Shown here: piece after piece, positions 23,090 to 34,536 of the stretch
Layout: each line of letters begins with the position of its first letter
Position numbering within the stretch: position 1 is the first letter of the stretch
Assembly (NCBI GenBank): GCA_019426215.1
Contig: CM033405.1
Span: forward strand, 33,963,239 to 34,027,238
Reading direction: 5' to 3'
DNA from: Buddleja alternifolia
Taxonomy: Eukaryota > Streptophyta > Magnoliopsida > Lamiales > Scrophulariaceae
Length of the DNA stretch: 64,000 nt
The notes under the pieces: model-generated
Told to the model about the DNA's origin: nothing
The model's input: the letters and a program-made list of their open reading frames with translations, nothing else
Databases searched by the model: none
Translations under genes and position numbers: made by a program

Positions 23090-23335
23090 GGTTGCTTGGA
23101 AGCACATGGCACTTATGGGAAACTTGGTGGCCGAGTTATTGGGCAAATGGTGCAAGCAAACAGGTTGATGCGATCACATTTGGGCAAAACTTAGATAGTT
23201 GGGCGAGAAGATTGGAAGATGCGCGCACACTTGGACGAGTTCTTGGTGAATGGCCGAGAAACTCGAAAGATGGTCGCACAATTGAGCAGGACTTGGTTGG
23301 GAGGCCAAGTAATCTAAAAGTTGGGTCGCATATTC
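23090..23335. repeat. Minisatellite of about 51-bp units
   Basis: Three adjacent units at about 23180-23330 share the pattern 'cttgg..g.g.ggcc.ag.aa.ct.gaaagatggtcgcaca'. A less similar copy lies upstream near 23115-23160. Because the unit length is divisible by three, the plus frame 23092-23454 and the minus frame 23414-23136 both stay open. No known domain appears in either frame, so I treat it as repeat DNA and not as a gene. Confidence 0.55.
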
Positions 23336-23454
23336 CTTTTAAAAGCTCACAAGACATACAACTCGATTTGATTGTAGAAACTCGTTGGGACAAACTGACC
23401 AACTTGATTATCACAATCTTACAAAATACCCATACATTAGAAAATAAGGTTTAA

Positions 23455-24746
23455 TGCACATACAACCCAATTATTGTCAAAGAAGCTTGTTGGGACATAT
23501 GACCAACTTGGTCATCACAGTCTTTTTGATACACTAGAAAACAAGTCCTAATATTAGCTGGATCAAATATTATGAGATACACCACTAACGAACACTACAT
23601 ACTTAAAGTTGTTTAGACAATTGTTATCAAATAAAAAACTAAATATACAACCACTAGACAATCATGATACTTAAACACAAGTACACAACATACTCATAAG
23701 AAAACTTCTTTTATAGATATATTTCAAATTAGTAACAATTTTTTTTACGACGAGCAATTTTAAATAAATTAAATTATGTCGATTTTTTCTAACCTAACCA
23801 TTTAAACCACAATCCCAAATATGTTATAGATGAGTTGTGTGTCCCAAGGTAAAAGATATTGGGCTTTAGATGAGTTGTGTGTCCATCAGTGGAAATGGAT
23901 CCATTTATTACATTGTCTGATTTTACTGGGCTTTGATGAACCTTGAACCCAGACTTGTGTCCCTAAAACTCATAAAACTGTCTCCATACTTCCATAATAT
24001 TTTAATTTGAAGGCCCAAATATTGAAATTTTAGTATTGTTACAACTATCGGCACACCATTACAATTATCCTGAGATATTACGTCCAAAACAATTCCGGAA
24101 AATGGCTCGATACTACCATGATATCTCATATTTGAAGTCTCCAAGGCTTAAAGTTCAGTATAATTACAATCACCGGTGTATGATGAACTCCATGCGGCAC
24201 ATGAATAATTATATAGGCCTTGCGACCTTGAATTCCAAAAACTCGTAAAAATGACTTGATACTTCCACTATATCTCGAATTTGACGCTAAGAAAATTCAA
24301 ATCCCAAAAATCATTTACACCAAGCCACCAAGGGGTGAAACCTAAACACTCAAGAAACAAATGGCAAACCATACCCGAAAAGAAACGCGTATCTGGTTGT
24401 AGGACTTTGAGATTTCTCTATAATAATATATATTACATCAATTATAAATATTTCATATATTCCTCCATAAACCTCATTTTGTATCACATATTACTCAAAT
24501 CATTTTATACCTCTAAAAAAAAGAAACTTTTTTCTCACTTTTTGTCTACAAAACCAAACGGACAAATCGCCAACCATCAGCTCCTATATACACTGTTCTT
24601 TTGGAGCTGTCAAAAAATGTACTTGGGTATTCTATATGCACAAAATAAAATTACAGCAATAAAAGTATATATATATATATATGGGTTGCCTATTTTTTTA
24701 TTTTTTTTGTGTTATTCACACAGAGTCAAACAAAGTCTTGATAAAA
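23455..24746. other. Gene-free stretch and PHL5 3' flank
   Basis: AT-rich sequence with 'gatgagttgtgtgtcc' occurring twice (about 23828 and 23869). The open frame 24281-24808 (+) overlaps the last PHL5-like exon antisense and is not a gene. A TA run occurs at 24666-24682. Confidence 0.45.
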
Positions 24747-27644
24747 TTAATCCAAATCATCATCAGATCCTTCTGAAACCAAAATTTCATCTGTATCTTC
24801 AAGTGTAGTGGACAAAATATTAGGACATTTTTTATTTGAATTTCTGATATTTTCCTTTGATTTTTGTTGCTGATCCAACATCATTTTCAGCTGCTTCCCT
24901 TGCTCTTCAATCCTCAATTGTAGGTTTCTTTGAATCTAAAAAACACACACAAAAATAAATAAATGATACTAATAATTAATGCCTTCCTCAAATTTGGACT
25001 GTCGTCCTCTGTTATAAGATCTAATGTTATTATGAATTAGGACTTAAATAAATCATTTTTGTCTTTGGTAAATTTACTAAGGGTTATAGTCATAGTGATC
25101 CTCCTATTCAACTGCTTCGACCATTTCCGAGCACCTCATAGTATTTTCGGGGCGTTTGAAGATTTGATCATTTCTCTATGAATATACACGAGCAAATAAT
25201 TATTTAAAGGCTTTTTTGGGCAAAATATAATCCGGGGTATTGTGCGAATTACGCTGATAACAAAGATAATTTGCATTTTACTCCTAATAATAAAATATAT
25301 TAAAAATTTCGAGTATTTTATTTATTGATTTAATTAAGAGTACCTCTAATTGCTCATGAAGGTGCCTTTGGACATCTATTTGCAGTTGCAGAGCCTCCTT
25401 GAGTTGCATACCACTGCAAAAAAATAAAAATAAAAAAAATTATATACATAATCAGAAACTTGAACCTGAAAAAATTAAATGGAATAGATAAAATAAAAAT
25501 GTACATTCAATTTGGTTAGAGTTAAGACATATATGCAATCATTATATAAAGTATTTATCAGATTGTAATTTGTTAAGCAAATCGGAAAGAAATATTTTAC
25601 GTTTTAAAGTCGAATTCTGCCACATTAGTCTTCTTCTCAGATCTTCCTGCAAGAGCATAAAAAACGAGTATTATTTTCTTTACAAATTATCAATGCAGAT
25701 AGAATTTTTAGTCTCAGGACGACATAAATATATTGGCACACTTAGGAGGACAAATCTAAGAATTTCGAACGTCTCCTTTAGTGCATGTGCAATAGTTGTT
25801 GAAGAAATAGTAAATTGAGATTCTGCCCGAGTCAAGAATTGCTCTTTTTTTAAGACTTTATTTGCAACTTTTACTGTTAGGTGTCAGCAAATAAGCCTCC
25901 CAAGATAAAACAGCCAAAAATAATATTCAAGTAGCAGTATATGAATATACTTGAATAGAGTAGATTTAAGAATAACGAAAATTGTGGATTTTCAATTGTA
26001 ATGAAGTGTCAAAAAATTTAACTTTGGCACTCAAATTGAATCAAACTCATACTTAAATTAAAATTCGTAGCAAAAAGATAGACCACGACCACCGGCGGTA
26101 CGCGAGCACAAGACCTCGGCGCGTCGCATGGTGCATTGCACCGCGTGAGTGATCTCTCCATTCCCTTTTAGCTTATCAATTTAAGTATTCAAAAAAGTAT
26201 ATTTATTATATACTCACTTCAACTTTCTTACTTTTCTTACGTGGGATAAAGAACTTTTTCATAAATGTTTCAAATAAGTTCCATTTAATTTTTTATTAGA
26301 CACTTGTTTTATACAAACATTAATCACGAAAATTCTAACAACAGTCAGGTCCAGCCTCCATCTTCGTTTATGATAACAAAAATCCGTAAAAAGTGAAAAA
26401 AAGAGTGTACCTCCTATGGATTCTTGTACGTACTTTGCATTCCGATATTTCTACAAAATAAAAAACAACGGAAATCACTAATTAAGAAAAATAAAATTCA
26501 GATATTAAAAATTACAGGATTTATCTATTTATTTATTGTTTACCTGCAAATGGCTTTTAACATGTAAAATGGTAAGCCCCTCAGTATCCATCATTTGTAG
26601 TATAGCCTTTGGCGTCGCTTCTGGTTTATAAATTGAGGATTATTTGATTAATATTTATGGGTCGTAAAATTCTTGTTTGCGACTCATTCTTAGGAGGTCT
26701 TGAAACTCCAAATTCAAGACAAACATAACAATTTATGTGGTGGGCGCACATGAGACCCCACCATATATATTGTCTCGAGATTTGAGTCCCATCTTGGGAG
26801 CTCCTGAGAATCAGTAGTTCTACGCTATCTAACCCTTGGCAGGTCAAGGGTTGAAAAAAACAAGGCTAAGATGGAAAATCACTTACTGTCAGGGCCACCG
26901 AGTCGATTCACACACTCAACAAATCGATCATGCAGATCTTGATTCCACCTGATTCGGGTCTTACTCGAGGAAACGGATCCAGGGGACCCATAATTATTAC
27001 CCGATGTATTTGGGGGGCATCCGGGAGGTGCTCCAAACTGATCCATAAGTGCAAAATGAGACGCATATAAATTTCCCGGGACCTGTATGCACAATCATAA
27101 AGAAAAATTGATCAAATCAGAAAATGGCTACGTTTGATTCTTGAATTTTGGTAAGAAAAAAGAAAAGAATAATAAGAATACGATTAAGAAAAAAAAGCAC
27201 ATAGCACTTTAAGTTGTTAAAATCCAAAAACGAAACATAGCTTAAGTGAAAAATTAGATAAAGTCTTGAAAGACTTACATCAAGATCACGATATGCATCG
27301 AAGGGACAAGAATCGATCTTCGTACTCGAATCATGATCAAGATCTCCTAGCGGCTTGTTCTTTAGGTGTAGAAGCTGTTCACTCTCAGAAAAGCTGATAC
27401 ATTGGCTGTTTGGTATTGGAGTTCTCACTATCCCACTATCGAATACGATATCCGGATCAGTCCGTGCCGATGAATCTCCAAATAAGCTGTTTTCAAAATT
27501 CTTGAATTGTTGAAAATGATTCTGATATTCAGATAAGCTCATGAAAAGTTGAGCTTCATAATTTTGTGGGATAATATAATCAGGAATTTGTGAAGTGAAA
27601 TCACTGCACGAAAATTCATAAGTACTCTCTTGTACTCTCTTCAT
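24747..27644 (-). CDS. PHL5: MYB-CC (GARP) transcription factor, PHL5-like
   Basis: Seven exons join in frame: 27279-27644, 26887-27082, 26544-26620, 26411-26450, 25601-25646, 25344-25413 and 24747-24935. All junctions have GT/AG borders and compatible phases, giving 327 residues. The MYB-like DNA-binding domain (about 163-220) begins KTRIRW and contains ATPKAILQMMD and the GARP signature LTILHVKSHLQKYR. The MYB-CC coiled coil (about 243-290) contains the hallmark LHEQLE followed by IQRNLQLRIEEQGKQLKMM. The protein ends in an acidic tail SEGSDDDLD. Members of the PHR1/PHL group are nuclear and bind GNATATNC elements, many in phosphate-starvation responses; the role of the PHL5 branch is less clear. 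One oddity is an asparagine after KTRIRW, where I expect threonine. PHL5 over other PHLs is inferred from neighbours and sequence flavour. Confidence 0.9.
26080..26162. other. GC-rich island inside a PHL5 intron
   Basis: Within the AT-rich intron 25647-26410 lies an abruptly GC-rich segment with 'ccaccggcggtacgcgag' and 'cggcgcgtcgcatggtgc'. It contains a small hairpin 'ggtgcattgcacc'. It may be a SINE or retroelement fragment, but I could not classify it. Confidence 0.4.
26684..26813. mobile_element. MITE filling PHL5 intron 2
   Basis: The left arm 'tcattcttaggaggtcttga' pairs with the right arm, reverse complement 'tgattctcaggagctcccaa', followed by (G/A)ACTC(C/A)AA-type sequence. The intron is 266 bp (26621-26886), so the element makes up about half of it. 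The motifs relate it to 28230-28382. Confidence 0.6.
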
Positions 27645-28229
27645 TTTTCATAAATTTTGAGGAATGTGAGAAATAAAATTCGATTCTGTTTAATTTTTGG
27701 AGGATTTGTTGACAAACGAGGAAATTTGTAAGAGTATCTATGCTTTTTTATTTGATTTTTTTAGAGTATAAACCAAATACGTGACAAAATGACAATCAAC
27801 TTCGAGAATTTGAGATTTTTTAATGAACATTATTAGGAATGTCAACTTCAAGTATATATCTATCATGAAATTCTTTCTATTATATGATGCAAGTCTTTAT
27901 ATATAAGTACGAATATGTCAAATATACAATGCTTTTAATATAAAACTATCGAATTAACAACTATTGAAGATTATCTTAAAGTAATTTACATAGAATACTA
28001 CTACTAATTAATCAACAAGTCAATGAAAGGCTTTAATTTTGCATTTCATATCATTTCTTGTAATTTGTGTTTCATCGTCGGTTTCACTGTATAGATGCAT
28101 CTCAAATGTTATTCATTCAAATATGTGTGTATATTTTAAGAAAAATTATGTGTGTCATTCACATGTGATGAGAATACGAGATGAAACAAACACTAGATTA
28201 AAACAAAAAATCCACATTGTAGTTGTTGG
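27645..28229 (-). promoter_or_regulatory. Upstream region of the PHL5-like gene
   Basis: AT-rich presumed promoter of the minus-strand PHL5-like gene. No TATA box or site was identified with confidence. Confidence 0.3.
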
Positions 28230-28382
28230 GGGTCATACTTGGGGCCTCCTCGGAGTTGAGCTCTCAGGTGATCTTCACCATACATGTACTCACACATGTG
28301 TGAGAGGGTCTACTATCACATATACATGTGATGGACGAGATCATCCCAGGAGCCCAACTCCAGAGAGTTCCTAAGTATGACC
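28230..28382. mobile_element. 153-bp MITE with near-perfect 10-bp target duplication
   Basis: TAGTTGTTGG (28220-28229) and TAGTTCTTGG (28383-28392) flank it, 9 of 10 matching. The left arm GGGTCATACTTGGGGCCTCC pairs with the right arm, reverse complement GGTCATACTTAGGAACTCTC, then (G)GAGTTG(A/G)GCTC. The centre is an ACATGT-rich palindrome. The duplication size suggests Mutator-type mobilisation. Confidence 0.8.
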
Positions 28383-28392
28383 TAGTTCTTGG

Positions 28393-29810
28393 CCTGTGTG
28401 ATAGAAGCACAACTTGTGGGCCAATAAATCGCAGTCGAAAAATAATGTGGATATTGTGCAATGTAAAAGATTAAAAGTTTCAATTGCTATTATCTATAGA
28501 CAAATTCAAAGATACTTCAATCAATTCGTAATCAAATGCGTGATAAGTGAGTTTGTAACTAATTATAAGTTGCATTTGAGTTTGGCCGAGTCAAAACTGA
28601 ATTCATGCTATATGCTCTTGTAAGCTAATTTGTGTTGACATCCTTATATGAAATGTCAAGAATTTTATATAATAATAAAAAAATAGTTTATTTAAATCTA
28701 TTTAAATATTTTAACTTAAAGGAAATTTCTTGCTTGCCTACATGAGACATGTCGAGGCATATAACAGCAAGATTACATCTATGATTAGAAATAATTTTCT
28801 TTGTGATTAGTGAATAAAATAATGAAACTAATGTCAACTTAACCTACTGGCTTTTCCAATTGGTATAGGGGGAAAAATCATAATTAAGTTGGAAAATGGA
28901 ATATATATACACACACACACATCATATATATGTAGAAACATAATAAAATAAATTATCCTATTTGCAGAGATTTAATGAAACATCAAGAACTTTTTGTGAA
29001 TTTGGCAAACATGGTGAGCCATGAATAACAAAAGACACATTTATTATTATTATTATTATTTTAATAGATCGCATTGCCATAAGTTGTCCCTTAGATTTCT
29101 TAGAGGACAAATACTTTTAATCTATATAACCCTCCAATTAATGAATTAAAAAATAAAAAACTAAAATGAAAGACTAGCAATAGTGCGAAACTAAGGCTCC
29201 AAAACTATGAAATTTCGATTTAATCACCGATGGGTTTACTTTATTTAACTAACATGACAAGTATATTATTTACCTCATCCAACTAGTTCTGGGTCGAACC
29301 CCGGGCAACTCACTATCGTATTGAAGTTAGATGTGTAACATATTTTCTTTCTAAATACATATTTATTTACAAAAAAAAAACATATATATGTGTGAATGTT
29401 CCTCTCTAGTTGATCAATTGATTGGTAATCAATTCTATTGATTTTTAGTTATTCATGATGATTGATAATTTTAATGTCATAATATATGCAATAGTTTCAC
29501 TTAAAAATAGAATGAGGAATCAGATTGACATTAATTGTTGTAATTCATGTTTTATTGTATATCATAGATACAATATATAGTTCACATCCAAATGTTTTAT
29601 TCAATAAAAAACATTATACATTATGTACGAATACAAGATATTAAATCTAAAATAATGCCGATATTTTCCCTTAACTCATTAAGTGCAAGATTCTTTTTTC
29701 TTTTTTGCTAAATATTAAATATAAGATTCCAAAGTTCCTTTTTTTTTTCTGATTTATTCTCATATAATATTCAACCAACAGTGTGACAGAATCAGATTCT
29801 TTATTAGAAT

Positions 29811-29846
<36 letters not shown>

Positions 29847-30542
29847 CTGAAAATTTCGACAAAATGAATAATTTTATGCAAGTAAAACTAGACCTGCAAC
29901 CTGATGAAAATCATGCAAGCCACGATGGTGAGTTGGTGACAAATTCATCAATGATGAAGAATCTCAAAATTGTGGCCAATTGTGTAATTGTTCTCATTTT
30001 AAATGGATATTGAGTTTGATAGTTCCAATTCAAATCAAGTTTGGTCGAATTTAAGCAAAACATATGATGAGGGATACGCTTGCTACATAATTGATAAAGA
30101 TTTCAGGAAAAAAGATTAATTAATCATAAAACAAGTGTTATATCTGCGCACTTTATAATTGGTTGAATGTCGGCCAAAATCCGGGCGTAGCCAAGAGTGA
30201 AAATATTAGCTAGGATAAATGACAAATTGAAAAGTACTAAAAACTTTGCCTACAAAACATTTTTGTTTTGTTAAAACTTGTTAGGATGCATGTGAAGTTC
30301 TGAAATTTCTTCACCCCAAAAAATGCACTATTCTCCTCTTACAAATTGCTTGAAAAATCGAAGCGAAAATGAGTAGAACTTATTCCTCCATCGGACAATG
30401 ACCCGATCACTTCTCCCAATTCTCTTGTGATTCTTTTAGCGACTTTTCTGACTTCGGTATCCCTTCGATCATGTTTTTGCGCAATGACATCCATCGGGCT
30501 GCAATAGCTTTTTGAATCGATATGATTATGACTCCAAAATTA
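28393..30542. other. Gene-free stretch with simple repeats
   Basis: AT-rich intergenic DNA. It has a TTA triplet run at about 29041-29061 and a TA run at about 29815-29841. Short frames lack domains. No gene was seen. Confidence 0.45.
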
Positions 30543-30547
30543 CAAGT

Positions 30548-31093
30548 TGATATAGTAAAATAGGAGATAAAGCCCAATAGGAGCTGAATAAGGAACCCAG
30601 GCCCAACAGAGGCCCAGAAACCGAATCGCTAGATTAGGTCCGCGCTAAGTAACAGTACCGGGTCGGGTCGTTCCTTGACCCGACCCCATAAATACGAGTC
30701 ATCCACTATTCACTGGTGTCACCTGTTAACATCCTATAAATGCCCAACAATCATTAGTACAAGGTGCGTGCTATAAATACCCCCTCGTAACATTTATGGG
30801 GGGGATCTTTAGAATATTTTCTCAAGAATTAGCCTCGTATATTCATTAGTAACGAGTCTATAGACTAAGAAGTACGTTTCTATATACTTACAAATTTGGA
30901 GACTAGAATCGTTCACCGAGTACGACCCTGTATACCATATTCAATATAGAACTACGTTGACTTGATCCTAATTAGGTACGTAGGTAGCTTAATTATTATT
31001 GAGTGCAGTCATAATTATTCATCATCATACTCGCGGAGTGATTCAGGTCGTTCCAGACTGAGAAACTTGAGTCCCCAGATTTGGGTTAGATCA
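30548..31093. mobile_element. Solo LTR, copy 1
   Basis: The 546-bp repeat begins TGATATAG and ends TTAGATCA (TG..CA). It is flanked by a perfect 5-bp duplication CAAGT (30543-30547, 31094-31098). A TATA-like GCTATAAATACCCCCTC lies near 30770, as expected of an LTR promoter. A second copy lies at 57199-57747 in the same orientation. No internal retrotransposon region adjoins it, so it is probably a solo LTR left by LTR-LTR recombination. Confidence 0.85.
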
Positions 31094-31289
31094 CAAGTGA
31101 TCAGATGAATTACAAATTTATGAAAATTATCATAGAAGTTGAGATGAGGATGCATATCTTATGTGAACACAAAATGTAGAGCATATGTTGATTCATCAAA
31201 ACAGAGTGTGTGAGGATTTCATGTCTCATTACATTATTGACGTCCGTGTATGGTGGATCATACTCAAATCCCTATCTCATCATGAGTAA

Positions 31290-31775
31290 TTTGATTGTCT
31301 ATTGTAATTGTATTTTGGTAGTTACTTTGTATTAGGAGTCTTACCTTGTTTGGGTTTCTTGGTATTATATATATCTCCTTGTATTAGGTTTTTCATTCAT
31401 TCATTACGGAATAAAGAAATGATTCCCCCATATCTCTTCTTCGTTTACTTTTTGGAATCAGAGCGGGTTAGGGAAATTTTCAAAATCTAGCCCACCATAG
31501 CAGCCGTTGTTCCGTGTCATCACCATTTTTCTTGTCACCATTAGATAATCCCGGAGCGATGATTACTAATTGCGTATTGAACGGAGACAATTCGGCATGT
31601 GGGAAAAGGCTATGGTGAATGCCTTAGAGCAAATAAACTAGGGTTCATTAACGGAACCGTGAAAAAACCTAATACAAGGAAATATATATATAATAGCAAG
31701 AAACCTAAATAAGGTAAGACTCCTAATACAAGGTAACTACCAAAATACAATTACAACTACAATATTGTCGTCAAA
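31290..31775. mobile_element. Copia-type LTR retrotransposon remnant, folded back
   Basis: The LTR-like segment 31292-31450 is followed by TGGAATCAGAGCGGGTTAGG (about 31453), a typical Copia primer-binding site matching initiator tRNA-Met. A short stretch resembling the start of Copia gag follows (about 31575-31672), already broken by frame changes. The sequence then runs into an inverted copy (about 31668-31770) of the LTR part 31290-31395, including 'aggtaagactcctaataca'. The element is therefore a truncated head joined to a reversed LTR piece and has no coding capacity. Confidence 0.7.
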
Positions 31776-32995
31776 CTTCGAATCCAAGAACTCCCTAAAA
31801 ATGCCCATCAATATATATATATATATATAAATTTGTTCTGATAAGCCTTGAAAACAATTTTCTTTTACTCATGATTAAAAAATATGAAGTCATTTATCAA
31901 AAAAACAAAAAATATATGAAGTCATTTAGGTTTCCAATTATTGTTCTACTTACTCTCAATAGGTAGGATTTCCTTATGCAAAAGCAATGAGTTTGAGTGT
32001 ATCTTTGACAGCTTTGAAATCCAAAAAGCCAATATTGTGTTTTTGTCATAATCATGATCTCATTCAATATATGCAAGAAAAGATGGTTCATTGTATTTTA
32101 TATACACCAAATATTTATATCGAACTCTATCTTGGGTACATAAAGCTATGGTCATTTTGAACTAGGAAAAATTCGATTTTTGGCAATCTTATAATCATTC
32201 ACAAACAATGTTCATGTGAGTTCGCCATTTACGCGTAGATGATTTTGACATTTTTCAAAGTACTTAAGTAAATATTTTAAATAAACGTAAAACCAACGAA
32301 AGAAGATAAGCAATATTAAAAATGTTGTTCCCTAAACTAATGGAAAACAAAGTGGAGAAAATAAAATCAGCATTCAAAGTTTTTTTCAAAATTTTGAAAT
32401 GATCATAAAGTTTAAAATGTTGAATTGCATGAAACTTCCGATGATAGTGACAAATGATTCTGAGGGAATATATATCATAAAGGGAAAGATGATGTTTTCC
32501 AATCTTCCATTGAGATTAAATGCTACTTTTCTTCTTTTTCTTCTTCTTTTCAATTTTTAAATAAAAACTTAAGTCGAGTGAAACATGCAGTGGTTATGTT
32601 AATAAAAAGAATCTAGACGTCATAAATTATTTTTGCCGAAGATCACTAAGACATTTTTCCAACCTCATTACTGTAATCTCACCAACACACTAGAAAACAA
32701 GTCTTAATCCTCATTGCATCAAACATTATAAGAAGATCTAGCCACTTTCGATCAGTGCATAATACACCGACATAAATGAGTATTGTATTCTATGCTCTTA
32801 AAAAAATTAAACTCTAATTAGATAATTGTGTTGTCAGTGAAATGGAATTCGACTTTTATGCTAATGATCTAAAGTATTGCACCCACTGTTTACCAGCTCC
32901 TTTTGGCCTTGCTTTATTTTGCACTTTTTGTAATAGCTACTCACAATCACAAGTTCAAAGATACAAAGCGCGCTGCAAAACATTCTTTAGGGATC
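31776..32995. other. Gene-free stretch
   Basis: AT-rich intergenic DNA with a TA run at 31812-31828. Short open frames show no known domain. Confidence 0.4.
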
Positions 32996-33271
32996 GTTTG
33001 GTAAGTTCAATTAGTACTAAAATTTAATCTCAATCCAACTTAAACTTAACTTCTACACATTATTGTTTGGTAAGTTCAATTAGTACTCAAATTGAATCTC
33101 AATCCAACTTAAACTAAACTTTTACACATTATTGTTTGGTAAGTTCAATTAGTACTCAAATTTGATCTCAATCCAACTTAAACTTAACTTCTACACATTA
33201 TTGTTTGGTAAGTTCAATTAGTACTCAAATTTAATCTCAATCCAACTTAAACTTAACTTCTACAAGTTATT
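32996..33271. repeat. Four-copy tandem array of a 69-bp unit
   Basis: The unit contains 'ttggtaagttcaattagtac' and 'tctcaatccaacttaaac'. Copies have 'gtaagttc' at 33001, 33070, 33139 and 33208, a constant 69-bp spacing. Copies differ at only a few positions. The array lies about 690 bp upstream of the DUF761 gene. Confidence 0.92.
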
Positions 33272-33897
33272 GTTGTAGATGGCGTTCTAACAAGTGACAT
33301 ACGTATATTTGTTGGCCATTAAAGTTCTAAGAATGACATACATATATTAGTTGGAAATAAAAGTACGTTCTAAAAAGTAATGTATAGTCTTCAAGTGGCA
33401 AGAACAGGAAAAAAGACCACTCTTGTTCAATGTATTCAACCTTTTGCAAGTACATAGACTCATTAACTTCTTCCGACTCAAATGAATTAGACATGTGCGA
33501 ATGATTAAATTGGGCTAAACACGATCCAAATAAAAAAAAATCCCGATTGAATCGCACATGCACCTTCACTTATTGCAATCCAACTAAAGGTCATGAGTTT
33601 GTCCAACTATTGTATAATTAATTATCTGAAGTGAGAACTGATTCTCGTAGAATTGATTAAAACAAAATTAACTTTAAAATTTTCAACTTTTTCAATACGT
33701 GTACTAAATAAGTCCAAACTAGATTGTGCCAAATACTAATTAAAATAGTGATTGTACTATTCTAAACACGATCTAAGTATAAACCCATGATAAATAGAAA
33801 AGAAAAAGGCGCACTTCATAAATATGTAAAGTTGGTAGCACTTTATTTTAAATCACTTACTACCTAGTGACATTTTGGTAACCAAGATATTATTCTT

Positions 33898-33906
33898 CTA
33901 TAAAAC
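33898..33906 (+). promoter_or_regulatory. TATA box of the DUF761 gene
   Basis: CTATAAAAC lies about 60 bp before the start codon at 33961, with a C-rich leader (AACACCCCTTCCCCCACC) in between. Position and consensus fit a plant TATA box with a short leader. Confidence 0.6.
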
Positions 33907-33960
33907 CAACATAACACTTAACACCCCTTCCCCCACCCCACCCCCAATACACAAAGGCAA

Positions 33961-34536
33961 ATGGCTAGCCCCTCATCTCACAAAACTCCCAATTTCATTC
34001 ATGTAATTTTCTCCAAAAAACCACCATCTTCTTCATCTTCAAGATCCATGAAACTCAAAACCCTAATCAAAACCTTCATACTCTCACATATCCACCGCAT
34101 TGCTCGTCCCGTCGCCAAAGCAAAATCGATTCTACTCGAACTCCTTAGAGACGTACATTTCAATATTCATCCAATATTTAAAAAAAATAAGCACAAGAAG
34201 CTCATTTTTGGCTCATTTAGGCTGCACTACAATTGGTGTTCGTCTCATGTAATGCCAGTGAGTCAAGAAAGCTATTCCAATTCCCATGATTACTATGATT
34301 CCAGTTGGAATGCTATCATTCCAACGACGACGTTTGGTTGTGATGATCACATGATAGAGTCTGATGAGCTCTCAAGGTACTTGGAATGGCTTGAGGAGAA
34401 AGGTAATCAAGAATCATGCACAAATGAAATTGATAAGCTTGCTGATTTGTTCATTGCAAATTGTCATGAGAAGTTCAGGTTGGAGAAACAAGAGTCTTAT
34501 AGAAGGTCTCAAGAAATGATGTCTAGAAGCATGTGA
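33961..34536 (+). CDS. DUF761 family protein ('cotton fibre protein'-like)
   Basis: A single exon encodes 191 residues. The N terminus is serine-rich and basic and is followed by a possible amphipathic stretch. The C terminus carries the DUF761 signature: EIDKLADLFIANCHEKFRLE followed by KQESYRRSQEMMSRSM. Just before it is a conserved DELSRYLEWLEEK motif. The biochemical function of DUF761 proteins is not established to my knowledge. The position between a PHL5-like and an EMSY-like gene is the same as that of Arabidopsis At5g06790, as I recall it. The start is supported by a TATA box about 60 bp upstream. Confidence 0.9.
   Translation: MASPSSHKTPNFIHVIFSKKPPSSSSSRSMKLKTLIKTFILSHIHRIARPVAKAKSILLELLRDVHFNIHPIFKKNKHKKLIFGSFRLHYNWCSSHVMPVSQESYSNSHDYYDSSWNAIIPTTTFGCDDHMIESDELSRYLEWLEEKGNQESCTNEIDKLADLFIANCHEKFRLEKQESYRRSQEMMSRSM

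Noticed and set aside
24281..24808. 175-codon open frame on plus strand
   Set aside because: It overlaps the last PHL5-like exon in antisense, is rich in Tyr/Ile/Lys from AT-rich sequence, and shows no domain or splice context.
28039..28461. Small frames on both strands near 28.2 kb
   Set aside because: They cross the MITE at 28230-28382, whose palindromic arms keep frames open by chance.
29280..29310. B-box-like GGTTCGACCC on the minus strand
   Set aside because: No matching A-box at the proper distance and no tail or duplication.
32996..33271. CRISPR-like regular array
   Set aside because: Units are contiguous 69-bp tandem copies without unique spacers, in a plant nuclear genome.
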